Part shown: positions 1-7,787 of the stretch, piece by piece
Layout: every line of letters begins with the position of its first letter
How positions within the stretch are numbered: the first letter of the stretch is position 1
Notes under the pieces: generated by a model
Database searches by the model: none
What the model was told of the DNA's origin: nothing
The model's input: only the letters and a program-made list of their open reading frames with translations
Made by a program: the position numbers and the translations under genes
Assembly: GCA_018378255.1 (NCBI GenBank)
Contig: JAGZXV010000026.1
Location: 1 to 40,301 of the forward strand
Reading direction: 5' to 3'
DNA: 40,301 nt
Source of the DNA: Clostridiaceae bacterium
GTDB taxonomy: Bacteria; Bacillota; Clostridia; Lachnospirales; Lachnospiraceae

Positions 1-834
1 TGGCAACGCAATCCCCGTCTTCCACCACATAGGAATCCGGGCCGACGATCAGGTTGCCATGTACAGTGGGCGCCACTAAAACACCTTTAAATCCGTATTC
101 GTCAGGACAGGGAACACTACGGAATTCATAATGCCGCCCTGGCTTTTATCCAGCACATAATACTGGCCGCAGAAATTGGTCTGTTTTAAATCATATCCCC
201 CCACCAATTCATACACCTGGGCTGAGAATCCGCCTCCCGCATTCATCACATACCTGGCCTCATATATGCCGGAAGCGGTTGTCACACGAAAAATACCGTC
301 CGTCTTTTCAATTGCGGTCACTTCGCTGCAGAGCTTTACCTCCACACCGTTTCGCACCGCTGTTTCCGCCATGGCGATGGCATATTCCCATGGATTGATG
401 ATAGCGGAGCCCGGAGCGTAGAGAGCCGCTATGATATTGGGATTGAGCGCTGGTTCAATGGACAGCGCCTCTTCCCTGTCAATAATCCGCACGCCGGGCA
501 CCCCATTTGCAACTCCTCTTTCATAGAGAACATCCAATTCCTTCCTTTCCCGTTCATCAAAGGCGATGACAAAGGACGGTACATCCCTTCTCTCCACATC
601 CAGCTTTTCACAAATCTCCTTTGCCAGCTCAATCCCTTCCACATTCAGCCTGGCCTCTAAACTTCCCACCGGGCAGTCAAAACCTGCGTGGAGAATCGCG
701 CTGTTGGCTTTCGTCACCGCGTTGGCCACATCATTGGAACGCTCACAGACACAGACAGATAATTGGTATTTCGATAATTCATAGGCCATGGACGCGCCTA
801 TCACGCCGCAGCCGATAATCAGTACATCATACAT
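1..834 (-). pseudogene. FAD-dependent oxidoreductase (glycerol-3-phosphate dehydrogenase-like), frameshifted and cut by window edge
   Basis: The start is ATG at 834 (MYDVLIIGCG), with AGGAGG at 845-850 at normal spacing. The N-terminus has the FAD/NAD Rossmann motif GCGVIG (residues 8-13), and the TKANSAILHAGF segment is typical of the GlpA/LhgO-like DAO family. The reading frame stops at 76-78. In the -1 frame, however, translation continues cleanly to the window edge with family-like sequence (CPDEYGFKGVLVAPTVHGN and onward). One base therefore appears to be missing between 109 and 110, just after the codons for VVFP. It is the last visible gene of the ABC importer operon, so it may act on the imported compound; substrate unknown. 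A sequencing error would restore an intact gene. Confidence 0.85.
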
Positions 835-848
835 GTAAATCTCCCCTC

Positions 849-1589
849 CTACCACCATTTAATCTGGCTCGTCACATACTCACGTATCTTTATAAACTCG
901 GGGCTGGTCACATCTCTTGGTCTGGGAAGATCTACTTTTAAATCCTCTTTGATCGTAGTTGGTTTGTTGCTGAGTATGAGAATCCGCTCAGCAAGATAAA
1001 CAGCCTCTTCTATATTATGGGTGATGAATAATACCGTACTTCCCAGTTCTTTCCACAGGCGCACCACTTCATCTTCCAGATAAAATCTCAGTTTAATGTC
1101 CATCTGTCCATAGGGTTCATCCATCAAAAGCAGGTCAGGATTCATGGCAAATGCCCTGCCGATGATAATTCTCTGCTCTGTGCTGACGGAGAGCTGGTGG
1201 GGATAGGAATCCCTAAACTCCTGCAGGCCCATCAGTTTTACGATATTTTCCACCCGCGTATTGATCTCTTCTTTTGGGAGTTTTTTCAGTTCCAGGCCGA
1301 ATCTCAAATTCTGTTCCACCGTCTTCCACGGAATTGCAGACGGTTCCTGAAATACAAACGCAAGATTGTGCTTTTTCGGATCAGCGGATTCTCCGTCAAT
1401 CAGCAGATCCCCTTTAGACGGCATATAGATTCTGGTAAGCAAATTTAAAAATGTGGTTTTCCCACAGCCGGTAGGCCCTACAATACATACAAATTCCCCT
1501 TTTTTGACCTTAAAGCTGATATCGTTCAGCACATGCAGGTCTCCGAAATATTTGGTAAGATTATTCACTTCTACTTTATATTCGCTCAT
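849..1589 (-). CDS. ABC importer ATPase (SsuB/TauB-like) with degenerate signature motif
   Basis: This 246-residue cytoplasmic nucleotide-binding subunit belongs to the nitrate/sulfonate/taurine importer class. Walker A is GPTGCGKTT (38-46), the Q-loop glutamine is in VFQEP (about 81), Walker B with catalytic Glu is LLLMDE (153-158), and the H-loop is THN with His 191. The ABC signature, normally LSGGQ or LSGGM, reads LSVSTEQ (133-139), so both signature glycines are lost. ATG 1589 is preceded by GAGAGGG. It lies 65 bp downstream of a second ATPase gene, so the transporter probably uses a heterodimer. Its C-terminal end overlaps the ribosome binding site of the oxidoreductase gene. Family assignment is firm; substrate is unknown. 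Confidence 0.95.
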   Translation of the reverse strand: MSEYKVEVNNLTKYFGDLHVLNDISFKVKKGEFVCIVGPTGCGKTTFLNLLTRIYMPSKGDLLIDGESADPKKHNLAFVFQEPSAIPWKTVEQNLRFGLELKKLPKEEINTRVENIVKLMGLQEFRDSYPHQLSVSTEQRIIIGRAFAMNPDLLLMDEPYGQMDIKLRFYLEDEVVRLWKELGSTVLFITHNIEEAVYLAERILILSNKPTTIKEDLKVDLPRPRDVTSPEFIKIREYVTSQIKWW

Positions 1590-1654
1590 TCTACCCTCTC
1601 ATTCCTATTCAGGCTAAAGCCGTTTCCCGCTTTAAAACCTCCCGCATCTCTTCT

Positions 1655-2416
1655 TTATAATGCCAGATCCGTGTTGTCACTGATAATCCTTCTCAATTGA
1701 AGGAATCTGGGATCGGTCGTATTGCGGGGGCGCGGCAGATCAATATCATAAATCTCCTTAACGTGTGCCGGGCAGTTGCTCAGTAAAACAATCCGGTCCG
1801 CCAAATACAAAGCTTCTTCTATATTATTGGTGACAAAGATAACCGTTCTTTTTTCCGCCTCCCAAACTCTCAGTATTTCATCCTGCATGGCATATCTGGT
1901 TTGGGCGTCCAACTGGCCGAAGGGTTCATCCATTAAAAGGATTTCCGGGTTATTGGTATAGGCCCGGGCAATCCCAACCCTCTGTTTCATGCCGCCGGAC
2001 AACTGGCTGGGATAGCTTTTTTCAAATCCCTGAAGCCCAACTAAGTCGATGTATTTCTGGGCTGCCTGGCGTCTCTCTTTTTTAGGCATTCCCTTTACCT
2101 TCAGCCCGAATTCCACATTTTCCATGACCGTTTTCCACGGCATCAGGGCCAGTTTCTGGAATACCATGCCGATCCGCTCATCGCTGCCCTTTATGATTTC
2201 ACCGTCCAGGGAAATCCTGCCGTCCACCGGACGTTCCAGCCCGGCTATCATATTCAGGATTACGGATTTTCCACACCGTCCGGGGCCTAAAACTACCAAA
2301 AATTCCTGGTCGTAAACCTCCAGCGACACATCCGTCACCGCGTCAAATACCTGATCTTTAACGATATATCCCTGTGAAATGTGCTCCAGCTTTAATTTGA
2401 TTTTCTTACTGTCCAT
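1655..2416 (-). CDS. ABC importer ATPase (SsuB/TauB-like) with H-loop His replaced by Asn
   Basis: This second ATPase of the same importer is about 253 residues from ATG 2416 (MDSKK); an in-frame ATG at 2422 (MSMDSKK) is also possible with AAAGGATGG close upstream. Walker A is GPGRCGKS (44-51), the Q-loop is in VFQKL (87), the signature LSGGMKQ is intact (139-145), and Walker B is LLMDE (160-164). The switch histidine normally found in VTHD/VTHN is Asn here (VTNN, residue 197, codon 1826-1828). The start overlaps the end of the upstream permease gene by about 25-30 bp, which suggests translational coupling. The paired ATPase has the complementary defect. Family firm, substrate unknown. Confidence 0.94.
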   Translation of the reverse strand: MDSKKIKLKLEHISQGYIVKDQVFDAVTDVSLEVYDQEFLVVLGPGRCGKSVILNMIAGLERPVDGRISLDGEIIKGSDERIGMVFQKLALMPWKTVMENVEFGLKVKGMPKKERRQAAQKYIDLVGLQGFEKSYPSQLSGGMKQRVGIARAYTNNPEILLMDEPFGQLDAQTRYAMQDEILRVWEAEKRTVIFVTNNIEEALYLADRIVLLSNCPAHVKEIYDIDLPRPRNTTDPRFLQLRRIISDNTDLAL

Positions 2417-3219
2417 GGACATACCATCCTTTCCAAGAATTGTGTAACGATGGCTAAAAGCGCCCCTACAAGCCCTATGCAGACCATGGAAAGGAGGCAT
2501 AAGGCATAATCTCCGGAATCCATGCCTCTGGTGATGAGAAAGCCGATTCCCGATTTTCCTCCCAGCATTTCAGCCGCCAGAACCACCATCCAGCCTGCGG
2601 ACGTGGAGGTCCTGACACCTGCGAATATGGCATCCAGAGCTGACGGAATTCCAATTTCAAACAGCATCTGCCATTTGTTCGCGTTAAAAATGGTGCCCAC
2701 ATCCAGATACATCTTATGTACATTGGCAATTCCCGCCTGGGTATTGACTACAACGGGCATCAAAGCTCCTATAAACACGATCAGCACCTTGGGAAATTCT
2801 CCGGTTCCAAACCACATGGTAACCAAAGGAACCCAGGCCAGAGGGGGCACTGAACGGAAGGCGGTAAAAATCGGCCCCAGGAGGGCGCATGCCTTTTTAT
2901 TCCACCCGATCAGCACGCCAAAGGAAATTCCTATTGACCACGCAAAAAACAATGCGATAAATACACGTTTCAAACTGGCCCATATGTGCTGGTAAAGATT
3001 CAATTTTTTAATCGGCTTTTCCATCAACAGAAGATATCTGCTCCATATCGCCCCCGGAGACGGGAAATTGCTGTTCTCGGCCGAAGATGCCGCAAACCAG
3101 AAAAGAATCAGCAGCACAACAGATATGACAGGAAGTACCAGATAGATTCGTTTACGGATCTGTTCTTTTTTCTCCGCTTCACTTTGTACAATATTCGTAT
3201 GCTTTTTCATTTTTTCCAT
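2392..3219 (-). CDS. ABC transporter permease (SsuC/TauC-like)
   Basis: A 275-residue inner-membrane permease of the binding-protein-dependent type. One N-terminal membrane segment (about residues 27-45) is followed by a multi-helix core. The EAA-type coupling loop is around EIGIPSALDAIFAGVR, about two thirds along, where the ATPase docks. ATG 3219 is preceded by GAGGG and overlaps the end of the upstream permease gene by 13 bp; the 3' end overlaps the ATPase gene. It probably pairs with the neighbouring permease as a heterodimer, matching the two different ATPases. Confidence 0.93.
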   Translation of the reverse strand: MEKMKKHTNIVQSEAEKKEQIRKRIYLVLPVISVVLLILFWFAASSAENSNFPSPGAIWSRYLLLMEKPIKKLNLYQHIWASLKRVFIALFFAWSIGISFGVLIGWNKKACALLGPIFTAFRSVPPLAWVPLVTMWFGTGEFPKVLIVFIGALMPVVVNTQAGIANVHKMYLDVGTIFNANKWQMLFEIGIPSALDAIFAGVRTSTSAGWMVVLAAEMLGGKSGIGFLITRGMDSGDYALCLLSMVCIGLVGALLAIVTQFLERMVCPWTVRKSN

Positions 3220-4049
3220 CCCAACACCCTCTTTTCCACAGCGCCTAAAACAGAAGTGAACAATACGCCGATCATTCCGATGACCACAATTCCCAGAATG
3301 ATGATATCCGCTCTTGCGAACTGACGCCCCTGCAGGATCATATAACCCAGCCCGGCGCTGGCCGCCAGCATTTCAGCAGCTACCAGAGTCGCCCACGCGT
3401 TACCCAGGGCTACCCGGATGCCTGCAAATGTCATCGTCATGGAAGACGGAATCCCGATTTTGCAAAAAATCGTAAAATTGGATGCCCCGCAGGTTTTAGC
3501 CACATTGATTAACACCTGGCTGGTCTGCTTGATCCCCGTATAAGAATTGATCACACAGGGAACAAATGCGGAGAAAAAGACGATAAATGCCTTTGCCTTC
3601 AGGCCAATGCCCATCCAGATAATCGTAAGAGGAATCCAGGACACCGGTGGAATCGGGCGCAGAATTTCAAAGACAGGACGCATGAACTGGTCAAATGCGC
3701 GAAACCAGCCCATGAACAGCCCCAGCGGTATTCCGATGATGAGTGCCAGGAAAAATCCGGTCAGAGCCACCTGAAGACTTGCTAAAATGTGCACGCTGAG
3801 CACCGCGCCATCTGGATTGGGATCCACCAGCTTGACGGCAAAAAGCCTGACAACCTCTGTAGGCATGGGCACATATCTGCTGGGCAGCCAGCCGGCCAAC
3901 ACTGCGGTCTGCCACAGAATCAGGAAACCAAGAATGCCGATGACCGACAGCATGGTGAGCTGGTACTCACTTTTTTTCTTCTGGCTTTTGACTAAATTAA
4001 CCCGCTCTTCATTCGACAGTTTTTTATAAACCTCATTGCTGTCCTTCAT
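3207..4049 (-). CDS. ABC transporter permease (SsuC/TauC-like)
   Basis: A 280-residue membrane permease of the same family as the next gene in the operon. It has an N-terminal cytoplasmic stretch, a first membrane helix around residues 33-53, and a core with the EAA-like loop KIGIPSSMTMTFAGIR. The start ATG 4049 has a strong AGGAGG eight bases or so upstream. It lies 66 bp downstream of the binding-protein gene. Two different permeases plus two ATPases indicate a fully heteromeric importer. Substrate unknown. Confidence 0.93.
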   Translation of the reverse strand: MKDSNEVYKKLSNEERVNLVKSQKKKSEYQLTMLSVIGILGFLILWQTAVLAGWLPSRYVPMPTEVVRLFAVKLVDPNPDGAVLSVHILASLQVALTGFFLALIIGIPLGLFMGWFRAFDQFMRPVFEILRPIPPVSWIPLTIIWMGIGLKAKAFIVFFSAFVPCVINSYTGIKQTSQVLINVAKTCGASNFTIFCKIGIPSSMTMTFAGIRVALGNAWATLVAAEMLAASAGLGYMILQGRQFARADIIILGIVVIGMIGVLFTSVLGAVEKRVLGWKK

Positions 4050-4115
4050 GATATACCTCCTCTAAGTTGGAGAGGGTGCTTAAATTATCTTTCAGCACCC
4101 TCTGGTCATTCTCAT

Positions 4116-5339
4116 TTATTTTATATATCCGAGGGACTTTAATGTCGCCTCACATGCCTTTGCAACGGACGGATCAACTAAATTTTCACTCAATATTTTT
4201 TCACGGTCTTCTTCTGTATAGTTGCCCAATGTGATGAAGAAATCAAGAGTTTCAAACAGGTCGTTTTCTGCCATTAAGAGTTTGCGGTCTGCTTTTCCTT
4301 CCACGTCGTCTTCTTCTGTAATCATAACCTTAACCGCATCATCAACCGATGGACACGCATAAATATCCATGGACCTCTGGCATATGCTCTCGTCCGCTTC
4401 CACGCCTTCCTCCTCACAGGATTCCACATAGAGTTCAACGGCCTTCTTCATATTTTCATCGCTTTCCTGACACCACTGCCAGGTGAGATAATACATCATC
4501 CATGCGGTCTGAATCGCCTCCGGCTTGCTCTCAAGCGCCTTCGGAGTGGCGCAGAGGCCGCATGCGGAATTAATACCGATCTGCTTGCCGTCTGTAATTC
4601 TTATGAATCCAGAATCTTCTGCATTATACGCCACCGCATTCCATACGCACAGCGCATCTCCTTCTCCCGCTTCAAATGCAGTCAGGCCTGAAGTCACATC
4701 CATATTGGTGATGGTCACATCGTCTCCCGAAGCACCGATGCTGTCTAAATATCTCAGAAACATCAGATGAAGGTTAGTTCCTGTAGGAAGGATGATATGT
4801 TTTCCCTTCCAGATTTCCGGATTCTTGGGATCTTTGGCAATATCGGTGTCAGGTCTGGCAAATACGGCCAGATTGTATTCATAATCACATACGCCGATCA
4901 TGCGGATATCATAGTTTTTCATACCGTTCAGCACGCCGGGGCCGCCCACATCACAGATATCCCATCCTGAGCTGGCTTCCATCATCGCCGGTCCGTTAAT
5001 AAAGGATTCGTATTCAATGTCGATGTTCAGTTCGTCAAAGAATCCCATCTGATCCGCAATATAAAACGGCATGGAATGACAGGAGCCTGAGAAAAATCCA
5101 ATTGTCACCGTGGTTCTTTCATCCAATGGTTTTAATCCAAAGGTGGTTTCGTTTCCGCCTTCTGCCGCGCTCTCGCCTGCGGCTTCTTTACCTGCCGTTT
5201 CCTTACCAGCTTCCGATGCAGCAGCCGATGTGGTCTTCTCTTCAGGAGCGCCCGATGTTTTCGTTCCTGAACCGGAACAACCTGCCAGCATTCCTCCAGT
5301 CAGCGTAAGGGCTAAAATCCAGGCCAATGTTTTTTTCAT
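4116..5339 (-). CDS. ABC transporter substrate-binding lipoprotein (NMT1/SsuA-like)
   Basis: A 407-residue exported solute-binding protein. The N-terminus is a lipoprotein signal with lipobox LAGC (Cys 21), followed by a low-complexity Ser/Ala/Glu linker to about residue 65. The mature domain begins with TVTIGFFSG and FYIADQMGFF, the usual opening of NMT1/SsuA/TauA-type binding proteins that recognise small organic anions or pyrimidine precursors. It is the first gene of the importer operon, with GGGG about ten bases before ATG 5339. Expression is probably controlled from the intergenic region shared with the divergent LacI-type regulator. The ligand cannot be read from the sequence; aliphatic sulfonates, taurine-like compounds and thiamine precursors are possible. 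Confidence 0.93.
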   Translation of the reverse strand: MKKTLAWILALTLTGGMLAGCSGSGTKTSGAPEEKTTSAAASEAGKETAGKEAAGESAAEGGNETTFGLKPLDERTTVTIGFFSGSCHSMPFYIADQMGFFDELNIDIEYESFINGPAMMEASSGWDICDVGGPGVLNGMKNYDIRMIGVCDYEYNLAVFARPDTDIAKDPKNPEIWKGKHIILPTGTNLHLMFLRYLDSIGASGDDVTITNMDVTSGLTAFEAGEGDALCVWNAVAYNAEDSGFIRITDGKQIGINSACGLCATPKALESKPEAIQTAWMMYYLTWQWCQESDENMKKAVELYVESCEEEGVEADESICQRSMDIYACPSVDDAVKVMITEEDDVEGKADRKLLMAENDLFETLDFFITLGNYTEEDREKILSENLVDPSVAKACEATLKSLGYIK

Positions 5340-5398
5340 AATGCATATTCCCCTTCCTTAAATTGATTTTTGACAAATACAGAAACTAATTAATTTTG

Positions 5399-5437
5399 TT
5401 TGCGTTATTTTTGCGTTACTTTTTATTATTTGCGTCT
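5399..5437. promoter_or_regulatory. Cluster of three TTTGCGTTA-like half-sites
   Basis: TTTGCGTTA occurs at 5399-5407 and 5410-5418, and TTTGCGTCT at 5429-5437, all in the same orientation. The same nonamer is the right half of the palindrome in front of the lacI-type gene. The cluster sits 60-100 bp upstream of the importer binding-protein start. The repeats are seen directly; that they bind the LacI-type regulator is inference. Confidence 0.45.
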
Positions 5438-5745
5438 TTTTGCTCTTCATATTGTTTAAAAATAGGCAAAAATATAGGCATATTATCCAATTAATCATTT
5501 CTTTTTCGTTCGTATTTGTGCATAATGTTGATTGCATTTTTAGAATATCATCGTTCTTCTGATTTTACAATAACCTGGTTTCTGATTTATGCACTTTTTT
5601 TAAGAAAACGTTTGATCCAGTTTTATTTCGTCTATTTTCTTTCCTTTATTTGTGCATTTTAACAATATTCGTTCATTATACAAGTTATTTTTTTGACAAT
5701 CCGATGGCATTTTGCCTTATTTCCATCAATTTCGCCTGTTTTTTC

Positions 5746-5773
5746 TTGTTATAACGAAAATTTGCGTTATAAT
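5746..5773 (+). promoter_or_regulatory. Sigma-A-type promoter of the lacI-type gene
   Basis: The -35 box TTGTTA (5746-5751) and -10 box TATAAT (5768-5773) are separated by 16 bp. The predicted start near 5780 gives a short leader before AGGAGGA (5784-5790) and ATG 5797. Confidence 0.65.
5749..5772. promoter_or_regulatory. Near-perfect 24-bp palindrome, candidate operator of the LacI-type regulator
   Basis: TTATAACG (5749-5756) and CGTTATAA (5765-5772) flank an AAAATTTG centre. Over the full 24 bp only one base pair of the dyad (5757/5764) fails to match. It lies inside the regulator's promoter, covering the spacer and most of the -10 box, the expected place for an autorepression operator. 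The operator role is inference. Confidence 0.55.
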
Positions 5774-5796
5774 AGTATTAAATAGGAGGAATTTAA

Positions 5797-6858
5797 ATGA
5801 CTGTTCGATTAAAGGATATAGCAAATGAAGCCGGAGTTTCCATTTCTACCGTCTCCCGCGTGCTGAATGATCCCAGCACCACCGCTGCCCGTCAGGAACT
5901 TCAGGAAAAAATATGGGAAATCGTAAGACGGACCGGATATTCTCCCAACCGCCAGGCGCAGCTTTTAAAAAACGGCAGCAAAGAACAGGAACTCACGGTA
6001 AAAAAACCGGTTTACTGCCTGATCGCATGTTCAGCGGAAGAAGTGAAAGACGATACCTTTTATACTCAAATTCTGTCAGCCATTGAACGGGAGGCATATA
6101 ATAACAACTATGCCCTGGCTTATACCTTTTTTGCCCGGGATCTGGAAGACCCTGCCACCGTCCGGCAGTTCCAGGAACACCCAAAAGACAATCTGATCGT
6201 AATCGGACGGTTCAAGCCCGCCATAATGAAAATTCTGAGCAAGGGGTTTAAAAGAATTGTTTATACCGGACTCAATGAACTGGATATCAATTGCGACCAG
6301 GTTTTATGCGATGGGTATACAGGCATCATGGAAGCGGTCCAATACTTCTATGATCTGGGACACAGACGGATCGGACTGATCGGCAATCAGGCCAACCGGG
6401 AGGCCCGGTGCCGGGGGTATTTTAACCAGATGAAGGAATTGGGACTGGCTGCAGACCCCTGCAACCTGGCTCCCGACACCACCCTTTCCTTAGAAGGCGG
6501 CCAGCAGGGAATGCAGCAGCTGATCCGCCAGAATTTTGACGCCACCGCCATCATTTGCGCCAATGATATGGTTGCCATGGGTGTTCTTGCCGCCTGTAAA
6601 AAGCAGGGAATCCGCGTACCGGAAGACCTGTCCGTGATGGGCATGAACGATATGGAAACCGTCCAGTATATCAGCCCCATGCTCACAACCGTCCATGTTC
6701 CCATGGATGAGATGGGCAAGGTTGCCATGCGGGTGCTGATCGACCGGGCGGAGGGCGGGCACTCCCTGCCGCAGAAAGTCTTTCTGCCGTTTTATATCGC
6801 CAAAAGGGAGAGTACGGCCGGAATACCGGTAAAAAAACGGCTGGAGAACAGAGAATAA
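5797..6858 (+). CDS. LacI/GalR-family transcriptional regulator
   Basis: A 353-residue DNA-binding regulator of the usual family length. The N-terminal helix-turn-helix is classic (KDIANEAGVSISTVSRVLN, about residues 6-24), followed by a hinge region (GYSPNRQAQLL) and a periplasmic-binding-protein-like effector domain from about residue 70. ATG 5797 has AGGAGGA at ideal spacing. It is divergent from the ABC importer operon and overlapped by a palindrome in its own promoter, so it probably represses itself and controls the importer in response to the imported compound or a derivative. Family certain; targets and effector inferred. Confidence 0.95.
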   Translation: MTVRLKDIANEAGVSISTVSRVLNDPSTTAARQELQEKIWEIVRRTGYSPNRQAQLLKNGSKEQELTVKKPVYCLIACSAEEVKDDTFYTQILSAIEREAYNNNYALAYTFFARDLEDPATVRQFQEHPKDNLIVIGRFKPAIMKILSKGFKRIVYTGLNELDINCDQVLCDGYTGIMEAVQYFYDLGHRRIGLIGNQANREARCRGYFNQMKELGLAADPCNLAPDTTLSLEGGQQGMQQLIRQNFDATAIICANDMVAMGVLAACKKQGIRVPEDLSVMGMNDMETVQYISPMLTTVHVPMDEMGKVAMRVLIDRAEGGHSLPQKVFLPFYIAKRESTAGIPVKKRLENRE

Positions 6859-6945
6859 CCGGTTGGATTTAACCGCATCTTTTTCGTGCTGATTTCCAGT
6901 ACGCAATGCTGTAACAAAGTTAAGGTTTTAAAAATATCATATTTC

Positions 6946-6954
6946 TGATAGAAT
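6946..6954 (+). promoter_or_regulatory. Possible extended -10 promoter of the methyltransferase gene
   Basis: TGA followed by TAGAAT (6949-6954) resembles an extended -10 element in the 140-bp gap after the LacI-type gene. There is only a weak TTTTAA at the -35 position, so this is tentative. Confidence 0.3.
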
Positions 6955-6998
6955 TACGGCAGTTAGAATCTGATTTTACCGAAAGGAATGTGATTAAA

Positions 6999-7712
6999 AT
7001 GAAGTTAGAAAAAATGGGGGCATTTTTTGACAGCAGGCTGGATATCTACGAAGACCACCAACTCAACTGTATTGAATCTGCCAAAGAATTTTACCCTTAT
7101 ACCGCGTCACTGCTGCCGGAAATCCCGGGCTGCCGGGTGCTGGATCTGGGATGTGGAACCGGGCTGGAACTGGATGAATACTTTAAACGAAATCCTGCCG
7201 CTTCGGTGACCGGAATCGACCTGGCCGGCGGTATGCTTAAAACTCTGCGGGCTAAGTTTCCTGATAATGATCTGAATCTCATTCATGATTCCTATTTTGA
7301 TGTGCCTTTTGGGGAAAATATATATGATGCCGCCGTGTCGGTAGAATCCCTCCACCACTTTACAGCAGAACAGAAAATACCGCTCTATAAAAAGCTTTGC
7401 CGCTCTTTAAAAGACAACGGATATTTTATTCTGACGGATTATATGGTGGAAAGCGAGGAAGAAGAGGCGCTGTACTTCAGGGAATTGGCCCGTTTAAAAA
7501 AGGAAAACGGGATATTTGACTGCGGGTTTTATCACTATGATACTCCTTTGACGAGAGAGCATGAGATAGAGGCTCTGCTGGCCGGTGGATTTTCAAAAGT
7601 TGAGATGATCGGGAAATGGCAGAATACCTATGTGCTGAAAGCGACTGTGGAGGAGATGGAAAAGATCAATTCAGATAAGGAACTGCGGTATCAATATCTG
7701 AAAAAGAGATGA
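6999..7712 (+). CDS. Class I SAM-dependent methyltransferase
   Basis: A 237-residue cytoplasmic methyltransferase with the Rossmann fold of class I enzymes. Motif I is VLDLGCGTG (residues 47-55), the acidic residue after strand 2 is in GIDLAGGM, and the motif IV region includes DAAVSVESLHHF. ATG 6999 is preferred over GTG 6990 because AAAGGA (6982-6987) is 11 bases from the ATG but only two from the GTG. The gene follows the LacI-type regulator and ends at a strong terminator. The YcgJ/UbiE-like sequence does not reveal a substrate. No partner gene indicates whether it modifies a metabolite or detoxifies a compound. Confidence 0.9.
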   Translation: MKLEKMGAFFDSRLDIYEDHQLNCIESAKEFYPYTASLLPEIPGCRVLDLGCGTGLELDEYFKRNPAASVTGIDLAGGMLKTLRAKFPDNDLNLIHDSYFDVPFGENIYDAAVSVESLHHFTAEQKIPLYKKLCRSLKDNGYFILTDYMVESEEEEALYFRELARLKKENGIFDCGFYHYDTPLTREHEIEALLAGGFSKVEMIGKWQNTYVLKATVEEMEKINSDKELRYQYLKKR

Positions 7713-7743
7713 TAGAAGCCTATATTACCAACAGATAATAAAA

Positions 7744-7787
7744 CCGCCTCTTTGCCTGCATTCTGAGCAAAGAGGCGGCATTTTTTT
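7744..7787. terminator. Bidirectional intrinsic terminator
   Basis: CCGCCTCTTTGC (7744-7755) pairs perfectly with GCAAAGAGGCGG (7767-7778) across an 11-base loop. A T-run follows at 7781-7787 on the plus strand, and TTTTATT follows on the minus strand. It closes both the methyltransferase gene and the convergent transporter operon. Confidence 0.92.

Larger units (their letters stand above)
5340..5796. promoter_or_regulatory. Divergent intergenic region between importer operon and lacI-type regulator
   Basis: This very AT-rich 457-bp region separates two divergent genes. It contains a clear promoter and palindrome on the regulator side, and a cluster of three TTTGCGT-type repeats on the importer side, each listed separately. 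I could not pick a convincing -35/-10 pair for the importer operon. The middle (about 5440-5740) shows no coding potential and no strong hairpin. Confidence 0.6.

Noticed and set aside
5340..5400. TTGTCA box on the minus strand as -35 of the importer operon
   Set aside because: The matching -10 would overlap the ribosome binding site of the binding-protein gene.
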